This document shows, in pieces, positions 24,018 to 36,257 of a stretch of 64,000 nucleotides of DNA (position 1 is the stretch's first letter; each line of letters starts with the position of its first letter). The notes beneath the pieces were generated by a model, which saw only the letters and a list, made by a program, of their open reading frames with translations, was not told where the DNA came from and made no database searches. The position numbers and the translations under genes were made by a program. The stretch comes from Dermatemys mawii. Its lineage: Eukaryota; Chordata; Testudines; Dermatemydidae. The stretch covers positions 70,680,421-70,744,420 of the forward strand of contig ML677341.1 of assembly GCA_007922305.1 (NCBI GenBank). Direction: 5' to 3'.

Positions 24018-24605
24018 AAGTAATGGCCATATTGGGTCAGACCAAAGGTCCATCCAGCCCAGCATCCTGTCCCCCAACAATGGCCAATGCCAGGCACAGC
24101 AGAGGGAATGAAGAGAACAAGCAACCATTAAGTGATCCATCCTGTCACCCATTCCCAGCCTCTGGCAAACAGAAACTAGGGATGCCATCCCTGCCCATCC
24201 TGGCTAATAGCCATTGATGGACTTATCCTCCATAAACTCATTTAGTTCTTTTTTTGAGCCCTGTTACTGTTCTGGCCTTCATAACATCTTCTGGCAAGGA
24301 GTTCCACAGGTTGACTGCATTGTGTGGAAAAAATGCTTCCTTTTGTTTGTTTTTAAACCTGCTGCCTATTAATTTCATTTGGTGCAACACAACCTTATAG
24401 TTCTTGTGTTATGAGAAGAAATACATAACACTTCTTTATTTACTTTCTTCACACCAGTCATGAATTTATAGACCTCTATCTCATTCCCCATTAGTTGTCC
24501 ATTTTCCAAGCTGAGATGTCCCAGTTTTATCCATTTCTCTTCCTATGGAAGCCATTCCATACCTCAAATTATTTTTGTTCCCCTTTTCCAATTCCAATGT
24601 ATAAA
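24018..24605 (-). mobile_element. CR1 LINE 3' end, antisense
   Basis: ATTGGGTCAGACCAAAGGTC and CCAGCCCAGCATCCTGT are the characteristic antisense 3' terminus of sauropsid CR1 elements. They are followed by the usual 3'-UTR text (GGAGTTCCACAGGTTGAC; TTTCTTCACACCAGTCATG). The fragment is 5'-truncated and non-coding. Confidence 0.8.
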
Positions 24606-24863
24606 GAAAGTGACACAATTTTGACTAGTATGAAGGGCAGTGGTTTTAGGTCATCAGCTGCCTAATGGTAGTCAAGAACTGATTTTTTTTTAAGGTGCAG
24701 ATTAGAGGACTGTTCATGTGAAATGCATAGGTATAGAAAATATCACTGTCAAAGCTCCTATTGCTTAATTGCTCCATTAAATAGAACATGAAATCCATGT
24801 GTTTCCCTCTTTGCTTACCTCCATTTAGTCGCTAAACATGACTTCCATTTGAGATTTTCGAAA

Positions 24864-25027
24864 TACAGTGGATTCCGGTTAATTGGGACACATTGGGGCA
24901 GCTGCTTAATCAGGCCAAATTGTTCCGGTCCCAATTAACGGAAGTAAATAAAAAGGGACGCTTTGTTTCCAGTCTTTCCGATGTGTCCAAATTAAGCGGC
25001 TGCCCCGATTAACTGAAATCCACTGTA
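24864..25027. mobile_element. Tigger/pogo-type MITE, 160 bp, TA duplication
   Basis: The element 24866-25025 has the ends CAGTGGATTCCGGTTAATTG and (inwards from the right) CAGTGGATTTCAGTTAATCG, between TA dinucleotides. The ends match the Tigger (pogo) family. It is an almost complete palindrome. Confidence 0.8.
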
Positions 25028-25476
25028 CTCCAATTTACAGGTCAAAAATGACCTTAATCTTTGATGAAATGATATTACCATTCACAAAGTGAAACTTTAT
25101 GGATGCAATTTCAGAATCTCTTAGGTAAATATCATACATGTATACGGTTAGCTACATTTTATTGTGCTTCCAGAGGATTCCACTGACTGTGCTGCAGCTG
25201 CTCAAGAGTCACTGTACATTAGGTTTGCGTAGGAAGAGAAACCTTGTACTTCCAAAATACACTTGAAAGCTGAGGCACTTGGTATTGTGTGGAATAAAAA
25301 CAACTTTTGGGGTTGTAAGGATTAAGGGAAAAGAACCTAATTCAAAACTGGCCTGAATTCAGTTGATCCAGCTTATTGATGTATTTGAAGCAATGGTAAA
25401 CTATACTGTAGCTATCAGCTACGGATGTTGGGTTGCTAATCTGGCCAGACCACTGATGGTGGTAATAGCAAGAAGG

Positions 25477-25682
25477 TACAGATGCTCCTGAATTTAGCAG
25501 GCATTCCATTCCAGAATGTCTTGCATAACTCGAATTTTGTGTGTGTCGGAAACGTGTATCTGACCATCATGTGCAGAAAAACAAACAAACAAACAAAGCT
25601 TCCTGTTTCTAGCTTACGTAACTTTTTTTTGTAAGCTCGGATTTGTGCATGTTGGGTTTACGTAACTTGGCAAGCGTCTGTA
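25477..25682. mobile_element. TA-flanked MITE, 202 bp
   Basis: The element 25479-25680 has the left end CAGATGCTCCTGAATTTAG and the right end, read inwards, CAGACGCTTGCCAAGTTACG, between TA dinucleotides. A Tc1/mariner or pogo mobiliser is likely. It contains an (AAAC)n stretch at about 25578-25597. Confidence 0.65.
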
Positions 25683-26317
25683 CTTGACTGTCAGCCATTT
25701 TAAAACATATATACTGTAGAAATTGAGCTTATGGGCTGGTGATGCCTCAGGGATGGTCTTAAGGCAAACTTATGTGTACATCATTTCATCATCTTAACTC
25801 CAGTTAGGGCTGAAGTTTGTTTCCCTCTTCAAGGAGGGGATCTCTTGTTAGAGGCATTGTACAGTCTAAAAAAGGGCTATGTTGGAATTCAGAGCAGTGA
25901 AAGCCTGTCTTGGCCCTTAAGTCTAAATCCTTACTAGGTATGGCATCCTTGAACAGGTACACCTTTGAGTCTAAAGGCAAAGGTACTGAAAGCCCTCCGA
26001 TGTTCAGCAGGAGCAGTTTCCAACATATGGATGCTAGATTCACCAGGCCACAGTGACCACCATTTGCACAGAATCTGTGTTGCCATCATGGCTTAGTCAC
26101 CAAAAAATATTAGCCAATTACGGTAATACAGAAACTGACAGTCCTGCAGGACTACGTCAAACAAGTGTTGAGTGCTCTATATCAGTGACTGCCTTTACAG
26201 TTAAATACCACAGTATCCATAACAGATTATTGCCCATGCATGTGTAGTCAAGCTGTTAACCACTATGCCATCTGCCTTTCAGAATGAATTGTTCTTGGTG
26301 GAAATGTTAGTGTAATT
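25683..26317. other. Unassigned non-coding sequence
   Basis: Nothing recognisable; short chance open frames on both strands. Confidence 0.35.
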
Positions 26318-26461
26318 TCCTACAGCTGTGGCTTTCGACCTGTGGTCCACAGACACCTGGGGGTCCACGGGCTATGTATGATTTCCAAATGGGTCTTACT
26401 TGCATTTGAAACTTTTTAGGGGTCCTCAGATGAAAGTGAGTTGAAAACCACTGTCCTTGAG
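26318..26461. mobile_element. hAT-type MITE, 128 bp
   Basis: The element 26326-26453 starts CTGTGGCTTTCGACCTGTGG and ends GTTGAAAACCACTG. The flanks TCCTACAG / TCCTTGAG are an 8-bp duplication with two differences. The ends are Charlie-like. Confidence 0.65.
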
Positions 26462-26689
26462 CACTGCAGTGATAGAATGTGGGTCTTCCACAGGGGAATC
26501 AATCTGGATGAGCCTGCACACACGTGTAGCAAAATATATGCTAAGGCTTAATAAAGATAAGTATGAGGGGCCCAAGTACAATGGTCTAACGCTGTCAAAC
26601 AATTATTTACTGACTTGGAAAAGGGACCAAAACCAAAAATATTTTAGTGGAATCATCCCAGTGACCGTTTAACGGCAGGAGTGACAAAG

Positions 26690-26738
26690 TCCTGTGAGAC
26701 CTTTGTCTCTTCTGCAGATCCAGACTAACACGGCTGTG
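26690..26738 (+). mobile_element. Penelope-like element 3' tail fragment
   Basis: GCAGATCCAGACTAACACGG is the typical end of the same 3' tail that begins at about 912 in the partial Penelope-like element. Only this short piece is recognisable. Confidence 0.45.
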
Positions 26739-26749
26739 TCTTATTTTTA

Positions 26750-28785
26750 ACAGCAGGCAGTCCTGGGGGAAGATTAAACTAGTGTTACTGTGTGATCAGT
26801 TCTAGATTTTAAACCAGATGGACATTATAATGATATTTAGGTATTGGATTTCTTTAAAACTTGAGTTTTAAATAACGTAATCTAATTTTTGTACCTCTTG
26901 GTGCTGAGCGGCATTTTAACTTTAATTTCATCACTTTTTAATTAAACACAAAAAGCAACTACATTGACACAAACACAAGAAAGTGAAAATTAGAAACTCT
27001 GGCAATGTAGTTCAAACGAAACAGGATGAAGTGAAATTCCTTTAGGCACTCTCTCAATGCTATTTCACTTCAACTGAAAAAATACAGCCTGAATACTGGG
27101 GCAAGCACATTTCCATGTTGGATGAGACCTAAAGTCTTAGCTGCTAGTGGACAAGTGGTCAGAATCTCTTTTGTTCCTAGCCTGTAAAGATTATTAATAG
27201 AGGTCTTGATGCTGTCCATGGCACACAATGAGTCAATTCCTTGAGAATACATAATCTCTGAACAGATGCTTATTTCAAATTATGTGCGTTGTGTGTGTGT
27301 GTGTGCGTGTGCGTGCTGTTATCTAGCTGTGCATAATGGCTTAGTCTCAAATTTCTTTTTATGTAAGAGTAATGTGGTGGCCAACTTTCCCTTTGATTAA
27401 TACAAGGGAGAAGATTAATTCTGTGTACATAACTTTTTTCTTTTATCACATAGCTATCTTAAAATAGTTCTGCTGAATGCTAGGTCTGTAAACAGTAATC
27501 ATGTCACCTCTGATTCAGCAGTTGGCCATCTGACTAGCAAGATGCCTTGAGGCTATTCTATTAATTCTTCAACTTTATATAGAGAACTCTCTTTGTGGGC
27601 ATTGTGCTGACTATCTTGTGGCTTTCATTTTGCCTGTTTGAATTACTAGTAGATTGCCTGATACTGGGGGATACTGAGAGACCCACTTGATTCTCAGTGA
27701 ATCTTGCTAACCTTTCAGTGTCTACCCCTTTAACTCTGACACTATTCAATGGTTGTATTGTGGTCAAGTTGTTAAGGTAGACCACAGTATAGCAACCTCT
27801 TCTTCCAGAATGAAGATTGGGAGAGCAGCAAATTGTTTAGGTTTAGGGTAGGTATTATGTGAACTTTTCAACTACCAATATGATTTACTTTAAATATTAA
27901 CTAGCTTGCTAGCAGAAAAGAAACCCCATTCTCTTGTCTTTCACAGAACAAATGGATGTTTGAAAGACCCTTTTCTGCTCTCCAGTAGTGAATTTTATCA
28001 GTCAGCAACAATAAAGTAAAATTTGAAAAGGCATGATCGCTTTTACTGCAGATAACCATAACCTTCTGATTAGCAGTGTCACTGACCAGATTGTTGTGTG
28101 TATCACTGCTGCTTGAATGCTATGAGCATAGAAGCAAAATGCCTTGATATGGGAATGGGGTAATCAGGAAAAGTGTTCTTCCCTCTCTGTAAGTAGGGGG
28201 TTAAGTATTTGTTTCGTTTCAAAAAGTTAAGGATAACCAGAAGACCAGTGAGCAGGAATGGTTGGCAAGGGGAGAGAATGGGAGGTTCCCTTCACTTCTC
28301 ATCAACTAAGATAATGTGGAGCTTCTGTTTGTAGTCAGGGAAAGCAAAAGTGAAGCTTCATCCCCTAATGATTTCTGTAGTGATAGGTTAAGTTGGAGAA
28401 GGACAAGTTCCAATAGCGTGTCATTTGGTAGGCAATGATCAATACCAGTGAGGTCATCTCAAACATTTTGCTGAAACCAGGAAAGGAAACAGGCACGTTG
28501 AGATCCTCACCAAAGAGCAGTAACCAGATTCTGTTTGGAGCCTTTATTTTTATCAGCCTTTGCTAGTAGATGTGTGGGGAAACTACTTCTGTTTAAGGAT
28601 CCAAAATAAGGAAAATAGAGTTGAAGTTAAACATTGGTGCTCATTTTGAAATACTTGTAGTATGTACAGTTTTGTTCTTGAACATGTATTCAACTTAATA
28701 TTGGGACCTCAACTGATGAACAAATCTGGGATTTCTCCTTCCATGCTACCACCAAAAAAATCTGGCCTTGTCCAAAAGTGAAATA
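26750..28785. other. Unassigned non-coding sequence with a GT microsatellite
   Basis: No exon or repeat family was seen apart from the (GT)n tract near 27288-27315. Confidence 0.4.
27288..27315. repeat. (GT)n microsatellite
   Basis: About 13 GT units, with C interruptions towards the right. Confidence 0.8.
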
Positions 28786-28871
28786 GCACTGAAATGTAGG
28801 CCTCGAAGGAACCTGGACAGGTCAACTAGCCCAGCCCTCTGTGCTGACGCAGAACTAATTATTATCTGAGC

Positions 28872-29022
28872 CAGTGGTGTTGGATACGTTCGCCACTAGC
28901 CACATGAGCCTAATAGGCTATTGAATTATGGCTAATGCATGTGGCTTTTTTGTAATGTGGCTAATAAGAAAAATTCAAAACCACAAGTGTGGCTAGCATA
29001 GAATTTCTATTGGATACCGCTG
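28872..29022. mobile_element. hAT-type MITE nested in CR1, 151 bp
   Basis: CAGTGGTGTTGGATAC at the left and, read inwards from the right, CAGCGGTATCCAATAG. The flanks (ATCTGAGC / TTCTAGGC) are only weakly alike. The interior is rich in GTGGCTA repeats in both orientations. Confidence 0.6.
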
Positions 29023-29423
29023 TTCTAGGCCATCTCTGATAGGTGTTTGCCATTAGATGTTTTTAAGAGCAGGTTACACAGATTTCACAGGCTCCCTGGG
29101 TAACTTGTTCCAATGCTTAACTGCCCTTACGGTTAGGAATCGTTTCCTAATGTCTAATCTAAATCTCTTTTGCTGCAAATTAAGCCCGTTATTACGTGTG
29201 CTGTCCTAGTGGTAAAGAGAACAATTTATTACCCTCCTCTTTATAAAAACTTTTTATTTACTTAAAGACTGTTTATCATGTCCACCCTCAGTCGTCTTCA
29301 GACAAAGCAAATCCAATTTTTCCAGTCGTTTTCATAGGTCATGTTTTCTAGACCTATAGTCAATTTTGTTACTCTTCTCTAATTTGACTGTATTTTCTGA
29401 AGAGTAGGGCCCAGAACTGGACA

Positions 29424-29746
29424 CACTACTCCAGGGGTCGGCAACCTTTCAGAAGTGGTGTGCCGAGTCTTCATTTATTCATTCTAATTAAGGTTTCGTG
29501 TGCCAGTAATACATTTTAACGTTTTTAGAAGGTCTTTCTATAAGTCTTTAATATCTAACTAAACTATTGTATGTAAAGTAAATAAGGTTTTTAAAAAGGT
29601 TTAAGAAGCTTCATTTAAAATTAAATTTAAAATGCAGAGCCCCCCAGACTGATGGCTAGGACCTGGGCAGTGTGAGTGCCACTAAAAATCAGCTTGCGTG
29701 CCATCTTTGGCACGTGTGCCATAGGTTACCTACCCCTGCACTACTC
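29424..29746. mobile_element. hAT-type MITE nested in CR1, 307 bp, exact 8-bp duplication
   Basis: The element 29432-29738 starts CAGGGGTCGGCAACC and ends GGTTACCTACCCCTG. CACTACTC is repeated exactly on both sides (29424-29431, 29739-29746). It is a clear hAT/Charlie-type non-autonomous element that splits the CR1 text CCAGAACTGGACACACTACTC / TAATTGAGGTC. Confidence 0.9.
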
Positions 29747-31419
29747 TAATTGAGGTCTTATAAGTGCTGCGTAGAGTGGAAGAATTATTTATTGTCGTGC
29801 TTACAAGATTCCTACTAATACATCCCAGAATGATGTTTACATATTTTTGCAACAGTATTACACTGTTGACCTGTGGTCTACTCTAACCCCCAGCTCCTTT
29901 TCTGTAGTACTCTTTCCTAGACAGTCATTTCCCCATTCGAGCAATTGATTATTTCTTTCCTAAGTGTAGTACTTTGTAGTTTTCTTTTAATTTAATCCTA
30001 TTTCACACTATTTCTCCAGTTTGTCAAGATAATTAGGATTTCTGATCCTGTCCTCTAAAGTGCTTGCAACCCCTCCCGGCTTGATCTCACCCACACATTT
30101 TATGTGTGTGTGTGTTCTGTAATTATCCAAATCATTTATGAGCATATTAAATACAGCCTGGTCATTGTGGCACCCCACTCATACTACTGAGTATTGTTTT
30201 CCAACTGGTTTTGTATCCACCTTATTATGTTTATCTAGGCTCTATTTCCCTAGTTTGCTTATGAAAAGGTCATGTGAAACTATCAACAGCCTTACTGAAG
30301 TTGAGATACCAGGTATCTGCTGCTTTCCCCTACTTACAAGGCTTGTTATCCTGTCAAGGAAAGGTGGTATTACGTGGATTTGATATTTGTTCTTGAAATA
30401 TCCATGTTGACTGTTACGGATCACCTTATTTTCTTCTAGATGGTTTATACATTGTTTGTCCCATTATCTGTTAGGGTACTGTGGTTAAGCTCACTGATCA
30501 TAATTCACTCAGTTGTCCTTATTCATTTATTATAGATAGGTACTACATTTTGCCTTTTTCCAGTGCTCTGGGATCTCTCCCATCCTTCATGAGTTCTCAA
30601 AAATAATCCCTAATGGCTCAGAGACTTTTCAGGCAGCTCCTTAAGTATTGGATGTATTTCATCAGGCCCTGCCAAATTGAAGACATCAACTTATTTAAGT
30701 TAATTCTTAACTTGTTGTTTTCCCTGTTTTATCTTCAGATCCTACCTAATTTACACTGATGTTGATTATGTTAGTTATCCAATCTCTGCCAACTTTCTTT
30801 TTTTAGTGAAAACTGAAACAAAAAAGGCATCTGACACTTCAGTTATTGCTGCATTTTCTTAATTGTCTTTCCCTCCTTACTGAGTAATGGGCCTACCCTG
30901 TCCTTGTTGCTCATGTATTTTTAAAATGTTTTCTTGTTACTCTTTATGTCCCTAGCTAGTGTAATCTTGTTTTGTGACTTATCCTTTCTGATTTTTTCCC
31001 ACATGCTTACAGTGTGTTTGTTTATATTCATCCTTTGTATTCTGACCTAGTTTCCACTTTTTGTATGACTTGTCTGAGTTGCAGATGTTTGAAGATCTCT
31101 TTGGTTAAGCCAGATTGGCCTTTTACCATACATCATCTTTCCTCCAGGTTGGGGTAGTTTATTCTTTAAAAAAACTGCCAACTCTCCTGAGATTTTTTCC
31201 CCCCATAGGCTTGCTTCCTATGAGATCTTGCCTACCAGTTCAGTGAGTTTGCTAAACTCTGCCTTCTTGAAGTATATTATCCTTATTCATGATCACTTTC
31301 ACCCACGTTGCCTTCCACCTTCAAATTCTCTACCAGTTCTTCCCTATTTGTGAGACTCAAATCTAGAACATTTTCTCCTCTAGTTACTTGTGCACATAAA
31401 TGCTCTTTTATGTTCATAA

Positions 31420-31860
31420 GCTTGAAAGACAATAGCTTGTTAAAATGGAGTGAAAATGGGGATTTCCAGTGGAGTAGTCCTTTGCGCTGAGAGTAGCTGT
31501 AGTGTTAACACAGGCAAAATAAGAAACAAGTCCGCTGCTTGTATTTGAGTCTCGGCAGAAGTGGCGTTTCAAAATACAGATTGGTAAAAATCTCCTAGTT
31601 TGCTTGCTTGCATTTCAGCAGATCTTTTCTGCAGGTTCAGTTCATAGACTTTGTGACCTGGTTCACTTCAAGTTACTGGTATGGTAGCGCATTCAATGAA
31701 ACATAAATCAAAACTCACCTGCACTTCCCCTTCTAGTTGCCAGCGGTTGCCAGCGGTGTTCTGGAAGACTAATATTTTATTCATTTGTCCTCAACCTCAT
31801 TTTGATGGAGTTATTGGCTAGTCTGCTTCCTAAGTTTAAAAAATAAACTAGCTAAGTTCA
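31420..31860. other. Unassigned non-coding sequence
   Basis: Nothing recognisable. Confidence 0.3.
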
Positions 31861-31869
31861 TGGAGGATA

Positions 31870-32080
31870 GGTCTGTCAATGGCTATTAGCCAGGATGGGC
31901 AGGGATCGTATCCCTTGCTTCTGTTTGCCAGAAGCTGGGAATGAGCAACAGGGAATGGATTATTTGATGATTACCTATTTGGTTCATTCCCTCTGGGGCA
32001 CCTGGAATTGGCCACTGTTGGAAGACTGGATACTGGGCTAGATGGACCTTTGGCCTGACCAAGCGTGGCTGTTCCTTTGC
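31870..32080 (+). mobile_element. CR1 LINE 3' end, sense
   Basis: AATGGCTATTAGCCAGGATG, GCCAGAAGCTGGGAATG, GGGCTAGATGGACCTTTGG: the CR1 3' terminus in sense orientation, the mirror of the 24018-24605 copy. It is strongly 5'-truncated. Confidence 0.8.
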
Positions 32081-32089
32081 TGCTCCCAC

Positions 32090-32751
32090 TGGAGCCTTAG
32101 AACAAGATAAGCACACTACCTCTTCTCCCTTGCCCCACTCCAAGAGTCTCTAATATTTGGGGACTTAACCCCTTTTCTGCAGGAGGATGTTTAGAATCAG
32201 TTCACACATTCAGCAGCAGAACAAGAGCACTGCTCCCTTCTGGAAAAATGTAAGGTATTGAGTTGCGCAGAAACAAGCCTTCCTCTTGCCAGTGCCCTTT
32301 AGGAAACAACTAGATTGGGTAACAAGCTGTCAGCTCTGTAAAGAGCTATGGGAAGTTAGTGTGGTAGTTGCCCCTTGAAAACCTTAAATATGGAAGATAG
32401 CACACCATTACTGCCCCTCTTCCCCCAGTCCCAAATAATATAGGAGGAAAGGAGTGGCAGGGTCTGTGTCCTAATGAAATCCAAAATTGGACAAAGCCTT
32501 TCAGCCAAGTAGAGAAATCCCTGAAGGTGACGAAACTCTTCGTTGAAGTTTTGGCAGGTTTCGGCTTAGAATGTTAGCTTTTGTCTTGGGTTTGGCTACA
32601 AAAGGTTTGGGAGACTGTCAACTTGATTTGAGTCTAGCTATCTTAACATAAATAAATAAAATCCATATTTCAGTTCAACACGGTTTCAGTAGCATGCTCT
32701 GAATTTTTTTCTTCCAGTGTTTTTAAAGTTTTTTCTGCTTTGCCATTATAA
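32090..32751. other. Unassigned non-coding sequence
   Basis: Nothing recognisable. Confidence 0.35.
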
Positions 32752-32759
32752 GGGTTTTT

Positions 32760-34167
32760 TAGGGCTGTCTGTTAATCACAGTTAACTCAAGTGATTAACT
32801 CAAAAAAAATTAATGGTGATTAATAGTAGTTTTAATTGCACTGTTAAACAATAGAATACCAGTTGAAATTTATTAAATATTTTGGATGTTTTCTACATTT
32901 TCATATATATTGTAGTCTGTGTTGTAATTGAAATCAGTGTATATTTTTATTACAAATGTTTGCACTAAAAATCATAGATAAAAATGGTATTTTTCAATTT
33001 ACCTCGTTCAAATACTGTAGTGCAATCTGTGGTGAAAGTGCAGCTTACAAATGTACATTTTTTTGTTATCACTGCACTCAAAAACAAAACAATGTAAAAT
33101 GTCCAAAGCTTCCAAGTCTTCAGTCCTGTTTCTTGTTCAGCCAATCTTTAAAACAAACCAGTTTGTTTACATTTACAAGAGATAATGCTGCCTGCTTCTT
33201 ATTTACAATGTCACCAGAAAGTGAGAACAGGTATTTGCGTGGCCCTTTTGTAGCTGGCATTGCAAGGTATTTATGTACCAGATATGCTAAACTTTGATAT
33301 GCCCCTTCATACTTCGGCCACCATTCCATAGGGCACGCTTCCATGCTGATGCTGCTTGTTTGGAAAAAAAATGTTAATTAAACTTGTGACTGAACTCCTT
33401 GGACGAGAATTATGTCCCATACTGTCCGTTTTACTTGCATTCTGCCATATATTTCACGTTGTAGCAGTCTTGAATGATGACCCTGCACATGTTTGTTTTA
33501 AGAACACTTTCACTGCAGATTTCACAAAATGCATAGAAGGTACCAATGTGAGATTGCTAATGATAGCTACCACACTTGACGCAAGATTTAAGACTCTGAA
33601 GTGTCTTCCAAAATATGAGTGGGACAAGGTGTGGCGCTTGCTTTCAGAAGCCTTAGAAAAGCAACACTCCAATGTGAAAACTACAGAACTTGAATCACCA
33701 AAAAAAGAGAGAATCAACCTTCTGCATCTGACTCAGATAATGAAAATGAACATGTTTGTCCACACTGCTTTGGATCGTTAACTAATAGAACTCGTCGTCA
33801 GCATGGATGCATGTCCCCTGGAATGGCGGTAGAAGCAGAAGGGACATATGAATTTTTAGCGCATCTGGCACATAAGTATTTTCCGATGTTGACTACAACA
33901 GTCCCATGAGAGTGCCTGTTCTTGTTTACAGTGTTACCTGAAAATGAGAAGTGGGCTGCATCGTCTCTTATGCAAATGTAAACAAACGTGTTTGAGTGAT
34001 TGGCTGTACAAGAAGTAGGACTGAGGGGACTTGCAGGCTCTACAATTTTACTTTTTGTTTTTGAATGCAGTTTTATGTACATAATTCTGCATCCAAAAAT
34101 ATTTAAACTGGTATTCTGTTGAACAGAGCAATTAATCGCAATGATATTTTTAATTTCTTGAACTCTA
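32760..34167 (+). mobile_element. hAT element relic, copy 2 (1.41 kb)
   Basis: It starts TAGGGCTGTCTGTTAATC and ends with AATTAATCGC then CTTGAACTCTA; the T-rich flanks make the 8-bp duplication hard to read. The + strand open frame 33356-33781 encodes VVAVLNDDPAHVCFKNTFTA, then IATTLDARFKTLKCLPKYEW and DKVWRLLSEALEKQH, resembling a hAT/ZBED-type transposase segment. The frame is otherwise broken. It shares its layout with the copy at 14300-15713 (1,408 against 1,414 bp). Confidence 0.75.
33356..33781 (+). pseudogene. hAT/ZBED-like transposase fragment
   Basis: It is open for 141 codons with a conserved LDARFKTLKCLPKYEW-type block, seen also in broken form at about 15040-15110. There are no catalytic motifs of a full transposase (no DNA-binding zinc finger, no C-terminal dimerisation block), so this is a remnant. 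Identification rests on resemblance only. Confidence 0.5.
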
Positions 34168-34492
34168 GTTTTTTAATTTTGTACAGAACTTACTACAGAA
34201 GGACCCTGAATCTGATTGGGGCCTTTAGGTGCTAATGTAATACTACCACTAACAAAAGAATTGTGTTCTAGTAATCCTAACTCTTACACTTGATTCTTAA
34301 CAATATACCCTAAATTTCATTCGTACATTTTTTGCTTTTTACTTTCCTAGGGAATCAAGTAGGAAGGAAAGGGGTGGGGGAATGGAACAGCAAAAATATT
34401 ATTGGTGCATGCCAACTAGAAGCCTAGTACCTTTGGTATATCTGCTCCTTTTTAACCTCATCGTTACATGAGCACTGAAGATAGTGGGCACT

Positions 34493-34516
34493 CATATATA
34501 TATATATATATATACA
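34493..34516. repeat. (TA)n microsatellite
   Basis: About 11 TA units. It creates the YIYIYIYI and MYIYIYI artefact peptides on both strands. Confidence 0.9.
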
Positions 34517-34565
34517 CTGTTGCTTCTTTTACAAGAACTGCACCTGCCTTTTTGTACTTGCGGAG

Positions 34566-34735
34566 CAGTGTTCCATCTAATTTTTTCCATCCATTGGTGC
34601 ACATAAAATTTATTCCACACAAGTATGTGCGGATCTGTGCCACCAATAGAAACCAAAAATCTAGATATAATGTATAGTTTTTAAAAGTTACCGTAGGGAT
34701 AATTGCTCCAGCCAGGACACATTAGGCATTTTAGA
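34566..34735. mobile_element. Possible hAT-type fragment
   Basis: CAGTGTTCCATCTAATTTTT resembles the start of a widespread vertebrate hAT repeat. No matching right end was identified. Confidence 0.35.
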
Positions 34736-34867
34736 ATTCACTACTCAAAGAATTAAATTTAATTCTTTAAGAGAAATAAAAATTATGAAATTCATAGACC
34801 AGTCAAAACACTAAAATACACTTTTTTAAAGAATAAATTACGGAGGATATATGTGCATTGCAGGAAG

Positions 34868-35025
34868 TACACCGGACCCCCATTAGAACATGTTGCTATA
34901 GCATGAACTCGTGTATAGCGCGGTCGTGGCCATGGATCCCAAATTTAATTACTTTAATGGGATTCATGGTAACAGGGTACCACACATGTATCCCAAACAC
35001 CGCGTTTTATCAGGGGTCTGGTGTA
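34868..35025. mobile_element. TA-flanked MITE, 154 bp
   Basis: The element 34870-35023 starts CACCGGACCCCCATT and ends with AGGGGTCTGGTG, between TA dinucleotides. The ends are complementary (CACCRGACCCC). A Tc1/mariner-type mobiliser is likely. Confidence 0.7.
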
Positions 35026-36163
35026 ACAACAATATAAGTATGTGTTGGGAGATGAGTGTGGAAGAGACTGACTGCTTGCCAAGTTTCAAATGTAAAAGTT
35101 ACAGTTCCCTTATCACAGATTTTAGCAGGAAAAGCTTAAGGAAGAAGCCATCTCCTTCGTCAGCATGCACACAAGCAGACGATGGATTTTTCCCTAGGCT
35201 TACACATTTTACATTTGAGCAAAGACCAATTATTGCAAAGCTTTTCTAAAAGCTATCCTTTTGGAAGAAGTTGAGCTCTGAAAATGGGTGTTACAATAGG
35301 AGCCATTTTCAAAACTTAGCTGTAGTATTAGTTATGCAAAATGTAATTAGGTAAGCAAATGCATTAATAGCTTCTGTCAACATACTAATGTTAGCGTGAA
35401 TTTGGCACTGATGAAAAGCTCCAAAGTGATGCCACTAGAAAAAAAGTAGTAGACTGGCCTACAGAAAGTGGATTGATAAGTTGTGGTGAAAAGGAGTATA
35501 TACACATCAAACATAACTTAATGGACAGCCTTCGCTACTCTCAGGAATGTTTGAGAATGCAGTAGACACATTGAATTCCACTCTCATGTAGTTGCTTCAG
35601 CTTTCAGTGCTTTTTTGTTAAAATTCTGTGCTTAAATGTTTCTTAACCTACTGACTGAGACTAGATTTGAACCAGTGAGCTTGAGATGATTCCAAATCTC
35701 TGCATATATTTTATAAAATAAGTTCACATTTCACTTCATTGCCAATTCCCGAGTTCGACTTCAGACATTCTCTAAATCTATCAAGGAAGGTCTGTATGTA
35801 CTCCATGTATTGCTTTTAGTTATTTGTGCTCATCTGCAAAATCTCAAACCTAGGGTTTGTTGGGCAAGGGCACTTGTTCAGCAACAGTCAGAGCAATGCT
35901 CCCTTGCTAGATAGGGAAACACCAATAGCATCTTTCCAACAGCTCATGTGACTCAGATGCAGAAGGAGAGGCCCAAATTAGACTTAGTGAATAACTCTCA
36001 AAGGAAAGACTCTGGGGGTAGAGAAAGAGGAAAGGCTATGGAGAATTGAATAGATACAACCAAAAGTCTGAATCTGTCCTTTGGGTTTTCTGTCCTATTA
36101 AAATGGGTTTTGCAATATAAACTTGAATACTAACTCAATGACACATTTCTTATTTTCTTGCAG
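35026..36163. other. Non-coding sequence upstream of the first CNOT4 coding exon
   Basis: Presumed intron of the CNOT4 5' UTR. An open frame at 34911-35249 overlaps the MITE and is not convincing. No promoter or CpG-rich region was seen near the exon. Confidence 0.4.
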
Positions 36164-36257
36164 ATCTTCAAGTTGCTCCATTTTAATTTTCAGTGCAGAC
36201 CTTTCTGCTCCCTTAAGTTATTATAAACTTTTTTTGCTGCTCTGCAAATACGTGAAG
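36164..36257 (+). other. CNOT4: CNOT4 5' UTR part of first coding exon
   Basis: A pyrimidine-rich acceptor ending CTTGCAG lies just before 36164, and 94 bases then lead to the ATG. A second possible acceptor (TTTTCAG, ending at 36193) would shorten the leader to 64 bases. The upstream non-coding exon and promoter were not found in the window, so which acceptor is used cannot be settled here. Confidence 0.55.

Larger units (their letters stand above)
28786..31420 (-). mobile_element. CR1 LINE, antisense, with two nested hAT MITEs
   Basis: From the antisense 3' end (GGTCAACTAGCCCAGCCCTC at about 28818) through GGGCCCAGAACTGGACAC to sequence that codes on the - strand for reverse-transcriptase remnants. 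Between 30424 and 30242 it reads SQHGYFKNKYQIHVIPPFLD, then DRITSLVSRGK and SHDLFISKLGK, which matches the CR1 reverse-transcriptase block (HGFxKNKSCQTNLISFFDxVT). Stops and indels are frequent. Two MITEs (28872-29022 and 29432-29738) sit inside it, so it was here first. The right boundary is approximate. Confidence 0.8.

Noticed and set aside
34464..34677. YIYIYI-containing open frames
   Set aside because: Produced by the (TA)n microsatellite.
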